Under the pieces are notes generated by a model. That model searched no databases. It was not told where the DNA came from and saw only the letters and a program-made list of their open reading frames with translations. A stretch of 33,514 bases of DNA from Thermoplasmata archaeon (GTDB taxonomy: Archaea > Thermoplasmatota > Thermoplasmata > Thermoplasmatales > Thermoplasmataceae), in assembly GCA_021820525.1 (NCBI GenBank), contig JAKADM010000013.1, positions 1 through 33,514 on the forward strand, given 5' to 3'. Position 1 is the stretch's first letter, and the number at the start of each line of letters is the position of its first letter. This document shows, in pieces, positions 8,566 to 15,963 of the stretch. The position numbers and the translations under genes were made by a program.

Positions 8566-9563
8566 AATTTCAAATCCAGCATCTTCATCCTTTAAACAAA
8601 TATAGGTGGAGACGGGAGACTCAGGGATCTTATTCCTGGAAGAACGATTTTCTTTTAAAAGAGGTTTGAATTAGTGAGTCCCATTGCCTTTCCATGATTT
8701 TAGGGATTTATCCAGGCCAAAAATATCTTCCATATAAAGGCTATATGAGGTGTTTCTAAATAATAAGGTGAGAAGCAATTGCCATAATAGATAGACCTTC
8801 ACTGTTATGACCTCGATTCAGGTAAATTATTAAGTCCGTCAATTTCAAAGCGAAACTAATGCCGTTTGTAGTATATACTAAATATTTAATTGAATAATTT
8901 CCTGCCCTTCCTTGGGTATATACCAGTTCCACCCCAACCCATGGTATTCCTTCACTTCAAAAATCTGAATTGCTGGTTTAGTTGTGAACAATCGGTTTAC
9001 CTTGCTATTGGGGCCATTCTTAAAAATAGGATTTCTAACATAACCATTTTTGGAAACCATGCAGTCACCAATAAAATTTGTATTTCAGTCTTCAACACCG
9101 AGAATCCTTTTTCGACAGATATGGGATTGGTTATAAAATTATTCTCAGAATGACGGGAAATGTTATTGCCAAAATGCATTCCCCTCAAGGCCTGGCGAAA
9201 GCAAATATTTTCATTCCATCAGCCAAAATGGTACAATATTGTTTGGGCCCTTATGACATAACACCCATTGTTTGTTTTTATTAAATTTCCATGGCTTTAT
9301 TTGGGCCAAAGCAAAGACTAACATTTTAACAAATTGTTAAGTGGACTTTTCTTGATAAGAGTATGTAAGGAAAGAATTTCTAAGGAAGTTCTAATTGATT
9401 TCTGCATAGATTGCAAACCTTTCAATTACTACTTCGAAATATAACCTCAACTATTTTTTTCTATCAGTATTTGACCTTAAATTCAACCCAATTTATATTC
9501 ACTTAATTAAATAATCAGTTAGCTACCCATATATCAAAAACAATAATCATTTGCAGTTACGAA
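8566..9563. other. Gene-poor intergenic region of about 1 kb
   Basis: I could not support a gene here. Several short open frames at 8878-9284 overlap on both strands, lack family resemblance and have no convincing promoter. One minus-strand frame ending at 8878 stays open for about 68 codons and reads like protein (NGYVRNPIFKNGPNSK), but in-frame stops interrupt it upstream; it could be the remnant of a decayed gene. From about 9360 to 9560 the DNA is AT-rich with no structure I can name. Confidence 0.5.
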
Positions 9564-9636
9564 TGGGACCGTTGAGATTTGAACTCAAGTCACTAACACC
9601 CCAAGCTAGTAGGATACCAAGCTACCCCACGGTCCC
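9564..9636 (-). tRNA. tRNA-Pro (anticodon GGG)
   Basis: 73-nt cloverleaf on the minus strand. Acceptor GGGACCG pairs with CGGTCCC with discriminator A; the D-loop contains AGCTTGGTA; the anticodon arm is CTAGC-TTGGGGT-GTTAG with GGG at positions 34-36; the T-arm is TTGAG-TTCAAAT-CTCAA. CCA is not encoded and must be added after transcription. No intron. It begins 15 bases after the rpoN stop codon, so it is either cotranscribed with the ribosomal-protein operon or uses a promoter inside the 3' end of rpoN. Confidence 0.95.
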
Positions 9637-9638
9637 AT

Positions 9639-9660
9639 AAAAAATTCTCCCTCAGGAGAA
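9639..9660 (-). terminator. Hairpin plus T-tract spanning the rpoN stop codon
   Basis: On the minus strand TTCTCC, loop TGAG, GGAGAA is followed at once by six T. The loop contains the TGA of rpoN. This is an intrinsic-type terminator lying only a few bases before the 5' end of tRNA-Pro. It could end the ribosomal-protein message, or help separate the tRNA from it. Confidence 0.55.
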
Positions 9661-9870
9661 GGGCATTATTTCGTCTATAAGTTCAATGTGGGAGAGGATC
9701 ATCCGTCTGCAGCAGTATCTGTCGAGGCCGAGGTCGTCCATTATTTTGGACACTTCCTCTGGAGTGGGTTCCCTGTTTCTTGACCTTATTTCATTCAACT
9801 GCGTTTCAAACTTGGTGTAATCGGAAGCGATTACCTTTCCACAGCTGAAACATCTGATAGGTATAATCGT
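9652..9870 (-). CDS. rpoN: DNA-directed RNA polymerase subunit N (Rpb10), apparent ACG start
   Basis: Small zinc subunit of archaeal RNA polymerase (Rpb10 homologue) that helps assemble the D/L platform. 72 residues if read from ACG as Met: MIIPIRCFSCGKVIASDYTK ... EEVSKIMDDLGLDRYCCRRM ... LSHIELIDEIMPFS. The CFSCG plus RYCCRRM zinc site and LSHxELIDEI are diagnostic. The frame has no ATG, GTG or TTG before the zinc motif, and an in-frame TGA lies immediately before the ACG at 9870. The family begins MIIPxRCF, so ACG occupies the Met position. AGGTGATC (9881-9874) matches the archaeal anti-Shine-Dalgarno sequence and ends five bases (counted from GGTGA) before ACG. ATT at 9867 is the alternative start. 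A base error cannot be excluded. Follows uS9 by five bases. Confidence 0.9.
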   Translation of the reverse strand, partial: TIIPIRCFSCGKVIASDYTKFETQLNEIRSRNREPTPEEVSKIMDDLGLDRYCCRRMILSHIELIDEIMPFS

Positions 9871-9873
9871 TCA

Positions 9874-9881
9874 GATCACCT
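9874..9881 (-). promoter_or_regulatory. Strong Shine-Dalgarno sequence that sets the rpoN start
   Basis: AGGTGATC on the minus strand is complementary to the 16S rRNA 3' end known from archaea (GAUCACCU). It overlaps the uS9 stop codon. The spacer from GGTGA to ACG is 5 bases, the same as in front of trpG and trpD here and within the range of FKBP (4) and uS9 (6). Confidence 0.7.
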
Positions 9882-10289
9882 GTAAGACTTCTGTCTCTTT
9901 GCCCTTGCACCCCTTCCCATGGGTTTCTTTGGCAATTTTCTTCTTATATCGTTGACCATGATTGTCCTGTCATACTGCCTGTATATGTCCTCAACTGTCT
10001 GATCATTAAGGAATTTGACTATTCCCTTGGCCATTGCAGTTCTTGCGGCATCCACCTGGCCTGTCATTCCGCCCCCTCTGACCTCAATCTCAACATCTAT
10101 TTCCCTTGCCTTATCCCCAAGCAAACTGATAGGCTCTATGAGCTTATCTTTTAGAAGGGCTATGGGGAAAAGTTCAACAGGCGTTCCGTTGATTATGAAT
10201 CTTCCAGTTCCCTTTTTGGTATAGGCCCTTGCAGTTGCAGTCTTTCTCTTTCCTGTTGTTATAACAACCTGTGCAACCTTATCACTCAA
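9876..10289 (-). CDS. rps9: 30S ribosomal protein uS9 (S9P)
   Basis: Small-subunit protein whose C-terminal tail reaches the P-site tRNA. 137 residues, the usual archaeal length. Seen: TGKRKTATARAYTKKGTGRF at the N-terminus, then GGGMTGQVDAARTAMAKGIV and the basic tail PMGRGARAKRQKSYR. The start is TTG at 10289, overlapping the end of uL13 by 8 bases. The 8-base Shine-Dalgarno GGAGGTGA at 10303-10296, six bases before the TTG, makes this start convincing. Part of the conserved archaeal cluster eL18-uL13-uS9-rpoN. Confidence 0.97.
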   Translation of the reverse strand: MSDKVAQVVITTGKRKTATARAYTKKGTGRFIINGTPVELFPIALLKDKLIEPISLLGDKAREIDVEIEVRGGGMTGQVDAARTAMAKGIVKFLNDQTVEDIYRQYDRTIMVNDIRRKLPKKPMGRGARAKRQKSYR

Positions 10290-10710
10290 CCAGCTTCACC
10301 TCCCTTCCCATCGTTTTTGCAATATCTGCAAGAGTCACGTATCCACTCACCTTTTTATTCAGTGCCTTTTCGAGCACCACTTTCTCTGCATCTCTAAATT
10401 CAGAGGGGACACCATCATAAACGATGCATCTCCTCAGCGCTTCCTTTCCCCTTGTCGTTTTCTTTGGGAGCATGTCACCTATGGATCTTTTAAGTATGGC
10501 CTTTGGAACCCTTGGATAGTAAGGACCCTTTCTCACGCTTCCAATATCCCTCCTTGTAAGGAATCTTTCAAGCACATATTTTCTTGAGCCAGTAACCACT
10601 GTTTTTGCGGCATTTACAATAATAATCTTGTCCTCAGTGTTCAGGAGATCCTTTGCAACAAGAGTTGAAAGCCTTCCATAAACACAGTTTGATGCATCAA
10701 TTATCTTCAT
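10282..10710 (-). CDS. rpl13: 50S ribosomal protein uL13 (L13P)
   Basis: Large-subunit protein, 142 residues, normal for archaea. It starts MKIIDASNCVYGRLSTLVAK and has the family segments VNAAKTVVTGSRK, GPYYPRVPKAILKRSIGDML and RGKEALRRCIVYDGVP. It lies five bases after the eL18 stop with AGGTAATT as a modest ribosome binding site, and its 3' end overlaps uS9 by 8 bases. Confidence 0.97.
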   Translation of the reverse strand: MKIIDASNCVYGRLSTLVAKDLLNTEDKIIIVNAAKTVVTGSRKYVLERFLTRRDIGSVRKGPYYPRVPKAILKRSIGDMLPKKTTRGKEALRRCIVYDGVPSEFRDAEKVVLEKALNKKVSGYVTLADIAKTMGREVKLVE

Positions 10711-10715
10711 TCCAA

Positions 10716-11105
10716 TTACCTCATTATTTTAAGATTTGTACCCTTTGGTTCTTTATCAGCCATTGCATCAAGAGGTATAAATTCTCCTCCAGCTTCAGCC
10801 ATTTTCTTAAGTGCCTTTTCGCTTATGGACAGAGCTGAAACCCTGATTTTCTTCTCCACATATCCTCCGCCCAGAACCTTGCCAGGAACAATTACCGTGT
10901 CCCCATCCTCGGCAAGCTTTGATATCTTTCCGATATTGATAGATGCATAATTTTTCCTTGAGCCTGCAAGCCTTTCGGCTATATCTCTCCACAGAGGAGT
11001 CTGGTTTTCCCTGGATACTTTATTAAGGTGATCCACAGTCTCCCTTAGATTTAAATCTGTTTTGTTTGATGTTTTAATTGACATTTTGACCATCAGAATT
11101 GACAC
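10716..11105 (-). CDS. rpl18e: 50S ribosomal protein eL18 (L18e)
   Basis: Archaeal/eukaryotic large-subunit protein. Seen: LWRDIAERLAGSRKNYASIN, then DTVIVPGKVLGGGYVEKKIR and the end EFIPLDAMADKEPKGTNLKI. The longest frame starts at GTG 11105 (129 residues). The TATA-like CTTATTAAT (about 11122-11130) predicts transcription from about 11100, so ATG 11093 or, by comparison with the family's short N-terminus, ATG 11084 (MSIKTSNKTDLNLRET) is more likely the true start. First gene of the ribosomal-protein/rpoN operon. Confidence 0.95.
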   Translation of the reverse strand: MSILMVKMSIKTSNKTDLNLRETVDHLNKVSRENQTPLWRDIAERLAGSRKNYASINIGKISKLAEDGDTVIVPGKVLGGGYVEKKIRVSALSISEKALKKMAEAGGEFIPLDAMADKEPKGTNLKIMR

Positions 11106-11133
11106 ATAAATAATCTGAGATTAATAAGGTTTT

Positions 11134-11916
11134 TTACTTATCCTCTTTTAAAATGGATTCAGCCATTTCGCCTTTCCTTTTTTCCACATCCTTCACATTT
11201 CTCATATCTATGGATGCAATGTCAATCTTCCTCAATATGCCCATTATCCGGTGAAATTCAGACCTTGAAAGAAATGCCCTTGAAAACAGCCTTCTTAGCA
11301 TTACCCTTGTTGAAGGTATTTTATGCGGAGGAAAGTTAACCTTTTTGCTTATCTCCACTATTCTTTCCACAAGCACCCCTATCTCATTCCCGTCGGCCCT
11401 TTCCTTTTCGGGAAACTGGAAATCATCCAGCTTCATCCCCTCATACATGATCAGGGTTGTGGCGTGGGAAAGGTTGTAAACAGGATAGTTTTCATTTCCC
11501 GGGATGGTTATGAAAAAATCGCAATATTCCAGCTCCTCATTTCTCAGGCCGTCACCCTCCCTTCCCATCAGAATACATGTTTTCATTTTTGGATCATAAT
11601 AGTTTTTCCAGAAAAAGTCAGGTTTTACAGGGATTCTCCTGTAATCCTTCAGATTCATGGATACAACGGAAGATGTACCCACAAGGATATCAAAATCATC
11701 CCTCAACTCTCTCACTGATCTATAAAATCTGGCTCTGTCAAGAATATCGGACGCCTCCTTGGCCCTTGCATAGGCATCATCATCAATGAAAGAGCAGCCC
11801 ACAATATAAAGGTTGGAAAAATCCGTATTTTTCATCGACCTTGCGACTGCACCTATATTTCCCTGTACTTCAGGTTCTGTAAGTGCAATCGAAACGTTTG
11901 AAAAATCAGGCTTCAT
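11134..11916 (-). CDS. TrmJ-like tRNA 2'-O-methyltransferase (SPOUT/TrmH family)
   Basis: SPOUT-class methyltransferase; relatives methylate the ribose at position 32 of tRNA. 260 residues. Motif 1 is SIALTEPEVQGNIGAVARSM, motif 2 is CILMGREGDGLRNEELEYCD, and motif 3 is FITIPGNENYPVYNLSHAT, in which the trefoil-knot AdoMet site forms. The C-terminal 90 residues are helical and may bind RNA or form the dimer. The start overlaps the end of the FKBP gene by 11 bases, so the two are cotranscribed. Whether the target is tRNA position 32 is inferred from the family. Confidence 0.88.
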   Translation of the reverse strand: MKPDFSNVSIALTEPEVQGNIGAVARSMKNTDFSNLYIVGCSFIDDDAYARAKEASDILDRARFYRSVRELRDDFDILVGTSSVVSMNLKDYRRIPVKPDFFWKNYYDPKMKTCILMGREGDGLRNEELEYCDFFITIPGNENYPVYNLSHATTLIMYEGMKLDDFQFPEKERADGNEIGVLVERIVEISKKVNFPPHKIPSTRVMLRRLFSRAFLSRSEFHRIMGILRKIDIASIDMRNVKDVEKRKGEMAESILKEDK

Positions 11917-12664
11917 TTACCGCTTCTTTTTTGTCCCCTTCTTCCTTCACTTCCTCATTTCCCTTTGGTGTTTCTGCGGGGACCTCTTCGGCCTTTGGCT
12001 CGTACCTCTCTACGAGTGCAAATGTGTATTCCTTAAGATATTTCCTTGTGCTCTCCACAACCCTGTACTTGGCGTCAAACCACTCTATGTTGAATCTGAA
12101 TTCCTCGGGAACATTAACAGTTATTTCCTTTCCCGATTCGGACACGTCAAACTTCTCGGAACCGGGTGTGAAGTTCTGATCAATAAGGGCCCTTATCTTA
12201 TCCTGTACGGAATCTATCTTTTCCACTATTTTATATTTGTAATAAACGTCCTTTCCTGACCATGGATGGTTATAATCCACAACAACTCTTCCCGGACTCA
12301 CGGAAAGAACTCTTCCTCTCCTGTTGTTAATTCTTACTTCCTGGCCTGGGACAGGATCTATCTTGTTTCTCTGGAACTCAGCATATGTATGTACTCTAAT
12401 ATTCTTTGGGTCTCTTATGCCATAGGCATTCTCTGCCTTTATCTCAACTTCATTTTCATCGCCCGGGTTTGCCTTGAGCAAACTCTCGTTTATCTCCTTA
12501 AAAATATCCTCTGAACCTACTATGAGGACACCTTCATTATACTTCTGCTCTGGATCATATATGTTATTTTCCTTTGCAAGTGCCTCGTTGTTAGTTGCAA
12601 CAAGCTGTTTATCTGCTCCTATGCGCATTTCGAACGTAATTTTTACGAAATCTCCATTTTCCAT
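11906..12664 (-). CDS. FKBP-type peptidyl-prolyl cis-trans isomerase, long archaeal form
   Basis: Folding helper that isomerises X-Pro bonds. From ATG 12664 the protein has 252 residues: an FKBP/SlyD-type domain with an inserted flap (residues about 1-155; ENGDFVKITFEMRIG, GDENEVEIKAENAYGIRDP, GRVLSVSPGRVVVDYNHPWSG), then a C-terminal domain specific to archaeal long FKBPs (about 155-225) and an acidic Glu/Lys tail. The frame is open to 12748, but the TATA-like TTTAAATAT (about 12700-12708) predicts transcription from near 12679, and GGTGA lies four bases before ATG 12664. The shorter start is therefore preferred. First gene of a unit with the TrmJ-like gene. Confidence 0.9.
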   Translation of the reverse strand: MENGDFVKITFEMRIGADKQLVATNNEALAKENNIYDPEQKYNEGVLIVGSEDIFKEINESLLKANPGDENEVEIKAENAYGIRDPKNIRVHTYAEFQRNKIDPVPGQEVRINNRRGRVLSVSPGRVVVDYNHPWSGKDVYYKYKIVEKIDSVQDKIRALIDQNFTPGSEKFDVSESGKEITVNVPEEFRFNIEWFDAKYRVVESTRKYLKEYTFALVERYEPKAEEVPAETPKGNEEVKEEGDKKEAVNEA

Positions 12665-12766
12665 TATATCACCGGAATAAGTTATAGGTAATTTAGGATA
12701 ATATTTAAAAGTATTCTGTTTGTGAAGAAGACATGGATATTCATTCAATAGTTTAAATAATAAATA

Positions 12767-14446
12767 TTATCTAAAAACAGAACCAATCTCTGCATCTATG
12801 TAAAGATCTGCACCGTCGGGAGGGGTTTCAAATATGATTGCATTTGAAATGTATGTCTTTCCTCTGTGCTGAATAGCCTTCAACACGGACCTCTCCACTC
12901 TTCCTGACAGCACAAAGGCAGAATATTTTTCTATCCATTCTTTGTCTGAAGAAATCTGAGAAAAATTGCCGATGAAAATTCCACCCTTTCCAGCCTTTCC
13001 TGAACAGGAATCCCCTCCGGGATAACCCCTGGCTACCTGTTTCCCCACATTGAGAAGTGAAACTCTTGATGTACCAGAAAACATGTATCCCTGGTTTCCG
13101 GACACAAGAACTACCCTCTCACCTCTGTTCAAAACCTTTGCCGACACAAGTTCATTCAGGATATCTTCCGGGGACGTATCTTTCGTAAAATTTGAAATCA
13201 CGTATGGCCTCACATCCCTGAGTATGTTTATCTGACCTGCAGTCACGGTTGATCCCGTAACGCCAATGATTGCACATCCCGGCCTCACAGAAGAGAGCAT
13301 TCTTGCGGTGTTTCCTGATCCGGTCACAGCAACAATCCTGTGCGCCCTGGATTCCTGCGCAATGACTCTGGCAGCCCTTGCCATTGAATAGGTGATTCTG
13401 CTTCCATAGAAGTCCTCAGGTTCTGGATATACAGGAGAATTGGCCTCCACAAATAGTGCTGTGTTCTTCAGTGTTTTCACGGCCTCAAGGGGAAATTTGC
13501 CAATGGCGGTTTCCTCCGAAAGCATCAGGGCATCCGCGTCATCCAGTATGGCATTGGTAACATCTGATATTTCAGCCCTTGTAGCACTCTCGTTCTCAAC
13601 CATGCTTTCAAGCATCTGTGTGGCAACGATAGTGGAAACACCATAGCTGTGTGAATCCCTTATGATCTTTTTCTGGCTCATGGTAACTTCGTGCAACGGC
13701 ATTTCTACCCCAAGATCGCCCCTTGCCACCATAAGGGAATCGGATGCCTGTATGATATCATGGAGATTTTTCATTGCCTGCTGGGTTTCAATCTTTGCCA
13801 CTATTTTTGTGTCCCCGCCTTTCTGTATGATCATATCATGCACACTGTCAATTTCATCCCTGCTCTGAACAAAAGACAAAGCGACGAACTCAATCCTGTT
13901 CTGGATGCTCATATCCAGATACATTTTGTCCCTTTCCTGAAGTATTCCCAGGGGGATAAACCTGCCAGGAATATTCATCCTTGCCCTGTTCCTCAGTGTG
14001 CCTGAGTTTTCTGCAACCACCGTGCACATGGAACCGGATACTTTCCTGACTATGGTCGAAATCTTTCCATCCATGAAGAGTATCCTGTCATTTTCCTTAA
14101 CAATGGCCAGAATTCCCTTTACCTCAACCCTGATATCACTTCCACTTTCCTCTCCAATTTTATATTCCTTACCTTCATCAATCTGAAGCCCATCTCCATT
14201 CAAAATGGCCCTGAGTTCGGGCCCTTTAAGATCAACCATTATGGAAACTGTGAGAGAATGATCTTTTCTGAACTTCTCCCGTATGGATACAAGATATTCA
14301 AGTTCCTCTGGCGTGCTGTGCGCCGTATTTAACCTGAAGCATGAAACACCATTCCTGACCATTTCAAGAAGGGTGTTTTCATCTTTACATGCAGGACCGA
14401 AGGTTGCAACGATTTTCGTTCCTGGAAGATTTTCAATTTTTTCCAT
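12767..14446 (-). CDS. pyk: Pyruvate kinase with C-terminal extension
   Basis: Converts PEP and ADP to pyruvate and ATP. 559 residues from ATG 14446. Seen: GTKIVATFGPACKDE at the N-terminus, KGPELRA, the Mg/substrate loop KIETQQAMKNL, SLMVARGDLGVEMPLHE, and TIVATQMLESMVENESATRA followed by DADALMLSEETAIGKFP. Two consensus motifs are altered: FRLNTAHS for RxNFSHG, and SEETA for SGETA. The last 85 residues or so form an extra domain recalling the PEP-utiliser swivel domain fused to some bacterial kinases, without its catalytic His. The frame extends to TTG 14467, but a TATA-like TTTTTATTG about 26 bases before 14446 makes the ATG the better, leaderless start. Confidence 0.93.
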   Translation of the reverse strand: MEKIENLPGTKIVATFGPACKDENTLLEMVRNGVSCFRLNTAHSTPEELEYLVSIREKFRKDHSLTVSIMVDLKGPELRAILNGDGLQIDEGKEYKIGEESGSDIRVEVKGILAIVKENDRILFMDGKISTIVRKVSGSMCTVVAENSGTLRNRARMNIPGRFIPLGILQERDKMYLDMSIQNRIEFVALSFVQSRDEIDSVHDMIIQKGGDTKIVAKIETQQAMKNLHDIIQASDSLMVARGDLGVEMPLHEVTMSQKKIIRDSHSYGVSTIVATQMLESMVENESATRAEISDVTNAILDDADALMLSEETAIGKFPLEAVKTLKNTALFVEANSPVYPEPEDFYGSRITYSMARAARVIAQESRAHRIVAVTGSGNTARMLSSVRPGCAIIGVTGSTVTAGQINILRDVRPYVISNFTKDTSPEDILNELVSAKVLNRGERVVLVSGNQGYMFSGTSRVSLLNVGKQVARGYPGGDSCSGKAGKGGIFIGNFSQISSDKEWIEKYSAFVLSGRVERSVLKAIQHRGKTYISNAIIFETPPDGADLYIDAEIGSVFR

Positions 14447-14485
14447 AGTTAATAATGCATCGGACAATAAAAACTGTTTCCAATT

Positions 14486-14522
14486 TTCAATCCCATCATT
14501 GGAGGGATTTTGTGGGATTGAA
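14486..14522. promoter_or_regulatory. Inverted repeat in the pyk / bat-type regulator divergent promoter
   Basis: Perfect 10-base arms TTCAATCCCA (14486-14495) and TGGGATTGAA (14513-14522) lie 17 bases apart, with a third GGGATT in the spacer. The site is 40-76 bases from the pyk ATG and 63-99 bases from the HTH gene ATG. It is more GC-rich than the surrounding promoter DNA. Candidate operator for one or both genes. Confidence 0.5.
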
Positions 14523-14584
14523 TTTTCTGTCCATAATTTTCTTTGAAAGTATTATATCCGATTTAGTCATTAGTTTTTGATAAT

Positions 14585-15196
14585 ATGGAATATCCCATTG
14601 AAGCTGTCATAGAGGTCGAGAGGGATGACTGCAAAATTACAGAGGCCATAATGAGCATGGAAGGTGTCAAATCCATATCGAGGCTGAAGATTGAGCCGGA
14701 AGAGACACTGCACAGTGTTGAAAAGGACTCCTTCAACGAGAAGGATCTTATAATACTGAAAAGGCTCTCCTCCAAGGTTGCAAAGGCAGGCCAGAATAAG
14801 GTCTGGGTCTATGGAAAGAGCTGTTCTGCCTGCAAGGCCATGGCCCTGAGCGATGCGGTTGTTATTTCGAGTCGATCCGTGGACAGGAAGAGAGTCCATT
14901 TTCGTGTACTTTTACAGAGCAGAGGTTCCCTCAGAAAATTGATCAGGGATCTGGAATCAAGAAATCTCAACCCCAAAATAATTGAAGGCCCGGAGGAGAT
15001 GAAAAATGAAATGTCTGAAAGGGAGTTCAGTGTTTTGAAAATGTGTTACGACCTTGGCTACTTTGAAAATGAGAGGGATGCATCCCTCACTGAAATCGCC
15101 AAAATAATGGGTATATCCACATCCTCCCTTTCTGAAACGCTCAGAAGGGCAATGAAAAAAATAGTTAAGGATTATTTGAAAAGCAAGCAGATTTAG
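14585..15196 (+). CDS. Bat-type helix-turn-helix transcriptional regulator
   Basis: 203-residue regulator. Residues 1-55 are an ACT-like or small ligand-sensing alpha/beta region (MEYPIEAVIEVERDDCKIT...). GKSCSACKAMALSDAVVISS around residues 77-96 has a CxxC that could sense redox state or metal. Residues 145-203 are the HTH_10 (bat) domain: LSxREFxxLKxxYDLGYFExxRxxSLTEIAxxMGISxSSLSETLRRAxxKI is matched almost throughout. Divergent from pyruvate kinase, and its stop codon overlaps the stop of the DAHP synthase gene on the other strand. Targets unknown; the dyad at 14486-14522 is a candidate site. Confidence 0.88.
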   Translation: MEYPIEAVIEVERDDCKITEAIMSMEGVKSISRLKIEPEETLHSVEKDSFNEKDLIILKRLSSKVAKAGQNKVWVYGKSCSACKAMALSDAVVISSRSVDRKRVHFRVLLQSRGSLRKLIRDLESRNLNPKIIEGPEEMKNEMSEREFSVLKMCYDLGYFENERDASLTEIAKIMGISTSSLSETLRRAMKKIVKDYLKSKQI

Positions 15197-15963
15197 GACA
15201 TGGCCTCCCTTATTTTCATGGCCTGCCCATATATTTTTTCGAATGTTTTAAAATCAACCTGCTGTCTTGCGTCGCTCATGGCCCTTTCAGGTTCAGGATG
15301 TACCTCAATCATTATTCCGTCAGCTCCCGCACCAACCGCAGCATATGTGAGCGATGGCACATATTCACGCTTCCCTGCAGGATGGCTTGGATCCACAAGC
15401 ACAGGATATTTTACCTTCTCCTTCAATACTGGAACTGCTGATATGTCCAGTGTAAATCTGGTTGAATCCTCAAAGGTCCTGATTCCCCTTTCAACCATAA
15501 TTATCTGGTCATTTCCCTCCTTTGAAATATATCTTGATGCCTGGTAGAACTCCTCGACTGTGTTTCCAAAACCTCTTTTTATTAAAACTGGCCTGTCCAG
15601 TTTTCCCACAGCCCTTAAAAGGGAAAAGTTCTGGCAGTTTCTACTGCCTATCTGGAATATATCGGTATATTCTCCAACAAGCTCCAGATTTTCCTCATCC
15701 ATCACTTCGGTTACAACCAGCATATTGTACTGGTCTGCCGCCTTTCTAAGTATTTTGAGGCCCTTTTCTGCGAGCCCCTGAAAACTTTCAGGGGACGTCC
15801 TGGGTTTATAGGCACCTCCCCTCAGTATCTTCACACCTCTTGATGAAAGGAATGAAGCTGCTGCATCTATCTGCTCTTCACTTTCCACGGCACATGGGCC
15901 TGCGATGAATCTTAACTGCCCCTCCGGGAAAAGTTCCCTTACATTTAACATCTTACTCATCAT
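15193..15963 (-). CDS. aroF: 3-deoxy-7-phosphoheptulonate (DAHP) synthase, type I-beta
   Basis: First enzyme of the shikimate pathway: PEP plus erythrose 4-phosphate gives DAHP. 256 residues, the small regulatory-domain-free form related to KDO8P synthase. Seen: FIAGPCAVESEEQ, RGGAYKPRTSPESFQG, VVTEVMDEENLEL, DIFQIGSRNCQNF, RPVLIKRGFGNT, MVERGIRTFED and VLVDPSHPAGKREYVP with the metal-site Cys, His and Glu residues expected. Last gene of the trp operon; it overlaps trpC by 11 bases. Two ATGs in tandem (15963 and 15960) are possible starts. The symbol aroF or aroG depends on convention. Confidence 0.95.
   Translation of the reverse strand: MMSKMLNVRELFPEGQLRFIAGPCAVESEEQIDAAASFLSSRGVKILRGGAYKPRTSPESFQGLAEKGLKILRKAADQYNMLVVTEVMDEENLELVGEYTDIFQIGSRNCQNFSLLRAVGKLDRPVLIKRGFGNTVEEFYQASRYISKEGNDQIIMVERGIRTFEDSTRFTLDISAVPVLKEKVKYPVLVDPSHPAGKREYVPSLTYAAVGAGADGIMIEVHPEPERAMSDARQQVDFKTFEKIYGQAMKIREAMS

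Noticed and set aside
8878-9300. Overlapping short open frames on both strands that might be a decayed transposase or other gene
   Set aside because: Only the last 68 codons or so of one minus-strand frame are open; five stops lie in the codons before it, about what AT-rich random DNA gives, and no family motif or terminal repeats were found.
12665-12748. Upstream extension of the FKBP reading frame
   Set aside because: It runs through the TATA-like box, and the FKBP domain plus a good ribosome binding site begin at ATG 12664.
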